Shown in pieces: positions 21,536 through 24,378 of a stretch of DNA of 24,378 nucleotides. Source of the DNA: JANOAR01 sp031411235 (GTDB lineage Bacteria; Verrucomicrobiota; Verrucomicrobiia; Verrucomicrobiales; Verrucomicrobiaceae); assembly GCA_031411235.1 (NCBI GenBank), contig JANOAR010000236.1:1-24378 (forward strand), written 5' to 3'. The translations under genes and the position numbers were made by a program. Position 1 is the first letter of the stretch. The number at the start of each line of letters is the position of its first letter. Under the pieces are notes generated by a model. That model was not told where the DNA came from, searched no databases, and worked only from the letters and a program-made list of their open reading frames with translations.

Positions 21536-22453
21536 ATGCGAGCCTCTAGCCACCGTTTTACTCTCCTAGCACTGGCCTTCCGCCGTTGCCTTGCGGGGCT
21601 GTGTTTGGTGGTTTGTTTACCCACTGGGTACGCGGCGGATACGATCCGCCTCAAGCTGGCCGATGGCTTTGATTTCCCTGTGGGCAAACCCGAGGGAGAT
21701 GGCTACTACAAGGCGCGTGGCTTCTACCCCAATGGCCACTTGGGCGAGGACTGGAATGGACGCGGCGGTGGCGATAGCGACCTCGGAGCCCCCATCTATG
21801 CCACAGCGGGAGGCGTGGTGGTCTATTCGGCAAATCGCGCGATGGGCTGGGGCCACTGCATCATCATACGCCATGTCTTCCGCGATGAAGGTGGCAAGGT
21901 GTCGATGGTGGACTCGCTCTACGGTCACCTGCATGAGCGCAAGGCCAAGCTCTACCAAGTCGTCGAGCGCGGCCAACTTATCGGCACGATGGGTAGTAAC
22001 TTCGGCATGTATCCCGCTCATTTGCACTTCGAGATTCACAAAAACCTGACGATGGGCATGACGCGCACCAACTTCGCCCACGACTACTCGAACTACTACA
22101 GCCCCACCCAGTTCATCAACGCACGACGCACGCTGGATGTGTCCTTCAGCAAGGTCGAAGTCCCCGTGAATACCTTCGTCGAGGAAAGCAAAGCACCCGA
22201 TCTGAAGGACGACCCGAACCCCAAGCGTGGGTTAAGTATCCCTGTCTTCCGTGGCCCCTCGTCACGCAGCCCAGCACCTTCCAGCAGAGGAAGTTCGCCG
22301 ACCAAAGTTGATCCTGTGGCAAGGATTCAGCAGGAAGCCCAAGAGCGTGCGGCAGCAGTGAGCAGCGCCAGTAGCGGCGGCGATTTTTGGTCGCGTATCA
22401 AGTCCAAGGTGGCCAATGGCCAACTCACGGATATGAACCCGCTGAAGCGGTAG
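21536..22453 (+). CDS. Exported M23 (LytM-type) metallopeptidase
   Basis: 305 aa. A signal peptide spans about residues 1-33 (basic start, core LAGLCLVVCLPTGYA). The peptidase domain is at about 60-190. It has zinc ligands H68 and D72 in GHLGEDW and H164 in AHLHFE, with the supporting His H131 (YGHLHE) and H162, so the active site is complete. It should cleave peptide cross-bridges of peptidoglycan in the periplasm. The C-terminal third is a Pro/Ser-rich linker (RGPSSRSPAPSSRGSSP) and a short basic tail with WSRIKSKVANGQL, of unknown role. The start is the ATG after a pyrimidine-rich leader. It is divergent from uppP, so two wall genes share a control region. Confidence 0.92.
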   Translation: MRASSHRFTLLALAFRRCLAGLCLVVCLPTGYAADTIRLKLADGFDFPVGKPEGDGYYKARGFYPNGHLGEDWNGRGGGDSDLGAPIYATAGGVVVYSANRAMGWGHCIIIRHVFRDEGGKVSMVDSLYGHLHERKAKLYQVVERGQLIGTMGSNFGMYPAHLHFEIHKNLTMGMTRTNFAHDYSNYYSPTQFINARRTLDVSFSKVEVPVNTFVEESKAPDLKDDPNPKRGLSIPVFRGPSSRSPAPSSRGSSPTKVDPVARIQQEAQERAAAVSSASSGGDFWSRIKSKVANGQLTDMNPLKR

Positions 22454-22492
22454 ATGGCGTGGTTTGCTAGCGCCGCATCTCGGCTGAATGCC

Positions 22493-23077
22493 CTACTTCA
22501 TCGCTTTCAGCACATCGACTTTCACCCCACTCGCGACTTCGATGAGTTCCTCTTCCGTGAGTTTCTTTGCCTGCACAGCGACGAGGTAACGATTGGCGAC
22601 GATCATTTGCAGAAGGCCTTGTTTGGGCAGCATCATGGCGTCGATGTCGCCGATCTTTTTGGCCTTCGCGCCTAACAAGCTGCCGAGTGCCGGGTTCGCC
22701 AGGAAGCCCATGACTTGGTTCATCAGCGGCGAGTCAGCCGTGATGGTCGCAGTAATCTTCTTCTCATTGCCTTTCTCCTTGCTGCCTTGGCGGTAGCTGC
22801 GCTCCACGGCTTGCCCACCACCGATGCCATCAAGCGATTTGCTCTCGACTTTGCCACCTTTCCACGCGCCGATCATGTCGGGCAGGGCAGCGGCGAGCGA
22901 GAGCCCAGCCTTGGCATTGATGAGCTTTTGCGCGGTTTGAATGGCGGTGCCAGCCTCGGCGGTTTTGCCTTCCTTGTAGGCTTTCAGAGCCGCATTGAGC
23001 GCGTCCTCGACTTCATCAGCACGCAGCGTGCCGAGGGTGCAGAGGCAGAGGGCGAGGAGGCTGAGGTGGGTCTTCAT
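22493..23077 (-). CDS. Small secreted protein of unknown function
   Basis: 194 aa from the ATG reading MKTHLSLLALCLCTLG, a signal peptide cut near LRADEVED. The frame upstream of this ATG is spacer sequence. The mature part starts with a helical segment (ALNAALKAYKEGKTAEAGTA). It then has a beta-rich half containing RSYRQGSKEKGNEKKITATI and TADSPLMNQVMGFLANPALG, and a final block LLQMIVANRYLVAVQAKKLT. This layout recalls a conserved periplasmic protein group of ~200 aa found in Proteobacteria, whose function I do not know. It may be co-transcribed with the sialidase-like gene, which ends 73 bp upstream on the same strand. It is convergent with the M23 gene. Confidence 0.75.
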   Translation of the reverse strand: MKTHLSLLALCLCTLGTLRADEVEDALNAALKAYKEGKTAEAGTAIQTAQKLINAKAGLSLAAALPDMIGAWKGGKVESKSLDGIGGGQAVERSYRQGSKEKGNEKKITATITADSPLMNQVMGFLANPALGSLLGAKAKKIGDIDAMMLPKQGLLQMIVANRYLVAVQAKKLTEEELIEVASGVKVDVLKAMK

Positions 23078-23150
23078 GATGTTGTTAAGGTAGGGGCGAG
23101 CGAGATAAGGTTTCATGATACGTGCTCCCAGCGGTATGGCTCGCATTGTT

Positions 23151-24191
23151 TTAGGGCACGCGCACTTTAGCGAAGTAGATGGCCGTTTTGCCCTCGTGGC
23201 TGGAGTAGTAGCTGAGGTGCAGCAGGCCTTCATGGAAGACCATGCCAGGGTAGCTGCAATCGCCTCCACTGGGCAGTTCCAGGATGGGCGTGAGGCTGCT
23301 TGCCGTCATGGCGTAGAGCATGGTGTGAGCACCCGGCGTCGTGCCTCGGCCACGCCCTGTGGCGATAAGCCGACCATCCGGCAGCGCGATGAAATTTGGC
23401 CCCTGCACGAGGACGCCAGAGGAGGCCCATGTCCACTCGCGGTAGGGTGCCTTTGCCATGCCGATAAGACTGGTTTTATCGCCTGCCTCGCGGCGCACTA
23501 GGGCAGCCATGTCGCCACTGGGGAGCAGTCGCACAGTGGCTTCATTGGGCTGGCCTTTGATATCCCAAATGGCACTGAGCGCCCAGACTTTGCCGTCGTT
23601 GCTGGTGAAGAGTTTTTCCGTCCACTCTGCCTCAGGCTTGGGGCCAGCGGTGTTGGGGTGGTCGTTAAAGACGGTGCCATAAAATTTGGCCTCGCCTTCA
23701 TGCCAGACGCTGCGCCAAAGGTTATCGCCATCGCTCAGAGACTTCTCCGGTGGCGACCAGTTGCGGCCATCGGTGGAAGTGCAAACCCGGGGCTGGCGAC
23801 TTTCCAAGGTGGTGCCTTTATAGAGAGCGCCGCTCATGAAGAGGATCATGCGCTTGTCTTTGGTGATGCCGAGCTTGGGGTCGCGGAGATCCACCCCTGG
23901 CGAGGCGACGAGTGCAACGGAAGCCCAGGTGGCCGCGTCGAAGGAGGTCAAGATGCGGATTTTCCCTTCACCGCCGACGCTAGCGGCAGCTTCGCGAAAG
24001 CAGCAATAAAAAAGGTTATCGAAGCGAATGAGGTCAGTGAAGGCATTGTGTTGGCCTTGATCCCAGATTTTTTTTACCGTCAGCAGTTCAGCCTTGGGTG
24101 CGGCGGGAGCTTGGGCCTGGAGCACCGCAGCGGAAGAGGCGAGCACGGTGGCGGCAAGAAGGAGTGGGAGGAGTCGCAAAGGGGTGGTCAT
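23151..24191 (-). CDS. Exported sialidase-fold (BNR/Asp-box) protein
   Basis: 346 aa. The signal peptide is at about 1-27 (LRLLPLLLAATVLASSAAVLQAQ-like; cut near AQA). The body is a six-bladed propeller type with degenerate Asp-box repeats (TSFDAATWAS, TSTDGRNWSPP, TSNDGKVWALS). FRIP, the sialidase N-terminal signature, is absent; the nearest text is CCFREAAASVGG. VDLRDPKLG, LPDGRLIATGRG and GDCSYPGMVFHEGLL are typical of the exo-sialidase-like proteins of Planctomycetes and Verrucomicrobia. True neuraminidase activity is uncertain; it may act on other sugars or only bind them. It is divergent from the gene that starts at 24362. Confidence 0.8.
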   Translation of the reverse strand: MTTPLRLLPLLLAATVLASSAAVLQAQAPAAPKAELLTVKKIWDQGQHNAFTDLIRFDNLFYCCFREAAASVGGEGKIRILTSFDAATWASVALVASPGVDLRDPKLGITKDKRMILFMSGALYKGTTLESRQPRVCTSTDGRNWSPPEKSLSDGDNLWRSVWHEGEAKFYGTVFNDHPNTAGPKPEAEWTEKLFTSNDGKVWALSAIWDIKGQPNEATVRLLPSGDMAALVRREAGDKTSLIGMAKAPYREWTWASSGVLVQGPNFIALPDGRLIATGRGRGTTPGAHTMLYAMTASSLTPILELPSGGDCSYPGMVFHEGLLHLSYYSSHEGKTAIYFAKVRVP

Positions 24192-24320
24192 GGGCGTGGC
24201 GAGGGTAAACGAAAGCTAGAGAGTCGGCCTGTCTTCTCCAGAAGATTGTTTGCACCTATTAAGTTTCTCGTTAATCTCCATAAGTTGTCCGTTCGCTGGA
24301 TCTCTGGCGAGTGCGGGCTT

Positions 24321-24349
24321 TTGTCGAAACCTCGACTGATACGTTATCC
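24321..24349 (+). promoter_or_regulatory. Possible promoter with internal inverted repeat
   Basis: TTGTCG (24321-24326) and TTATCC (24344-24349) are 17 bp apart and resemble sigma-70 boxes. An inverted repeat gtcga-aacc-tcgac (24323-24336) overlaps the -35 box and could be an operator. It is correctly placed for the ATG at 24362 but weak on sequence alone. Confidence 0.3.
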
Positions 24350-24361
24350 ATACAAAACACC

Positions 24362-24378
24362 ATGAAGTACACCATCCT
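24362..24378 (+). CDS. Start of a gene cut by the window edge
   Basis: Only five full codons (MKYTI) and part of a sixth are visible. ATG after an ACC leader, as at many starts here, and a Lys followed by hydrophobic residues are compatible with the beginning of a signal peptide. Nothing more can be said about the product. Confidence 0.4.

Noticed and set aside
1..24378. CRISPR arrays, tRNA/rRNA genes, insertion sequences, prophage or defence genes
   Set aside because: Looked for direct repeats with spacers, cloverleaf-like segments, transposase or integrase motifs and defence domains on both strands; none seen.

Overview
This is a compact, protein-coding stretch of a bacterial chromosome, clearly GC-rich by eye, with no rRNA, tRNA, CRISPR array or transposase gene that I could see. 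The gene set points to the Verrucomicrobiota, probably a Prosthecobacter/Verrucomicrobium-like organism. The clues are a PEP-CTERM protein of the VPEPSRAL type, a large secreted protein with thrombospondin-3-type calcium repeats, Gfo/Idh/MocA and sialidase-like exported proteins, a DUF6428-arsC pair, and start codons that almost all lack a Shine-Dalgarno sequence. The phylum call is inferred from gene content, not from a marker gene.

Layout. At 1-422 is the 3' end of a heavy-metal-associated (HMA) domain protein and a strong bidirectional terminator. At 432-2579, a DUF1460 exported amidase-like protein (-) and a PepSY-type membrane protein (+) diverge from a spacer carrying a 20-bp palindrome. 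At 2580-7198, a secreted GH26-like protein (-) diverges from a histidine kinase/response regulator operon (+), and their spacer carries a second copy of the palindrome. At 7219-9825, a Gfo/Idh/MocA oxidoreductase (-) diverges from a stand-alone nuoF (+), with a perfect Rex-type operator between them. From 9826 to 11052 is a looser region with one unrecognised exported protein and a large imperfect inverted repeat.

At 11053-13839 are a truncated haemoglobin (-), a Cys-motif lipoprotein (+), arsC and DUF6428 (both -), and a coiled-coil membrane protein (-). At 13952-17214 are a thioredoxin-fold DUF255 protein, a 76-aa PEP-CTERM protein and an RluA-type pseudouridine synthase. At 17390-19878 are a UDP-sugar 4-epimerase, a membrane-anchored protein preceded by a 7 x 8-bp degenerate tandem repeat, and a PPP-family phosphatase. 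At 19875-24191 are a DUF2062 protein and uppP (one operon), an M23 endopeptidase, a small secreted protein and a sialidase-fold protein. The window ends a few codons into another gene.

Working together. Several genes serve the envelope: uppP, the M23 peptidase, the DUF1460 protein, the epimerase and the exosortase substrate. Others serve redox and metal handling: nuoF, the haemoglobin, arsC/DUF6428 and the HMA protein. I found no single multi-gene novel system. The best leads are the Rex-type operator in front of the isolated nuoF, the palindrome set exactly 33 nt before two start codons, a GH26-like protein that appears to have lost its catalytic nucleophile, and a near-minimal exosortase substrate.
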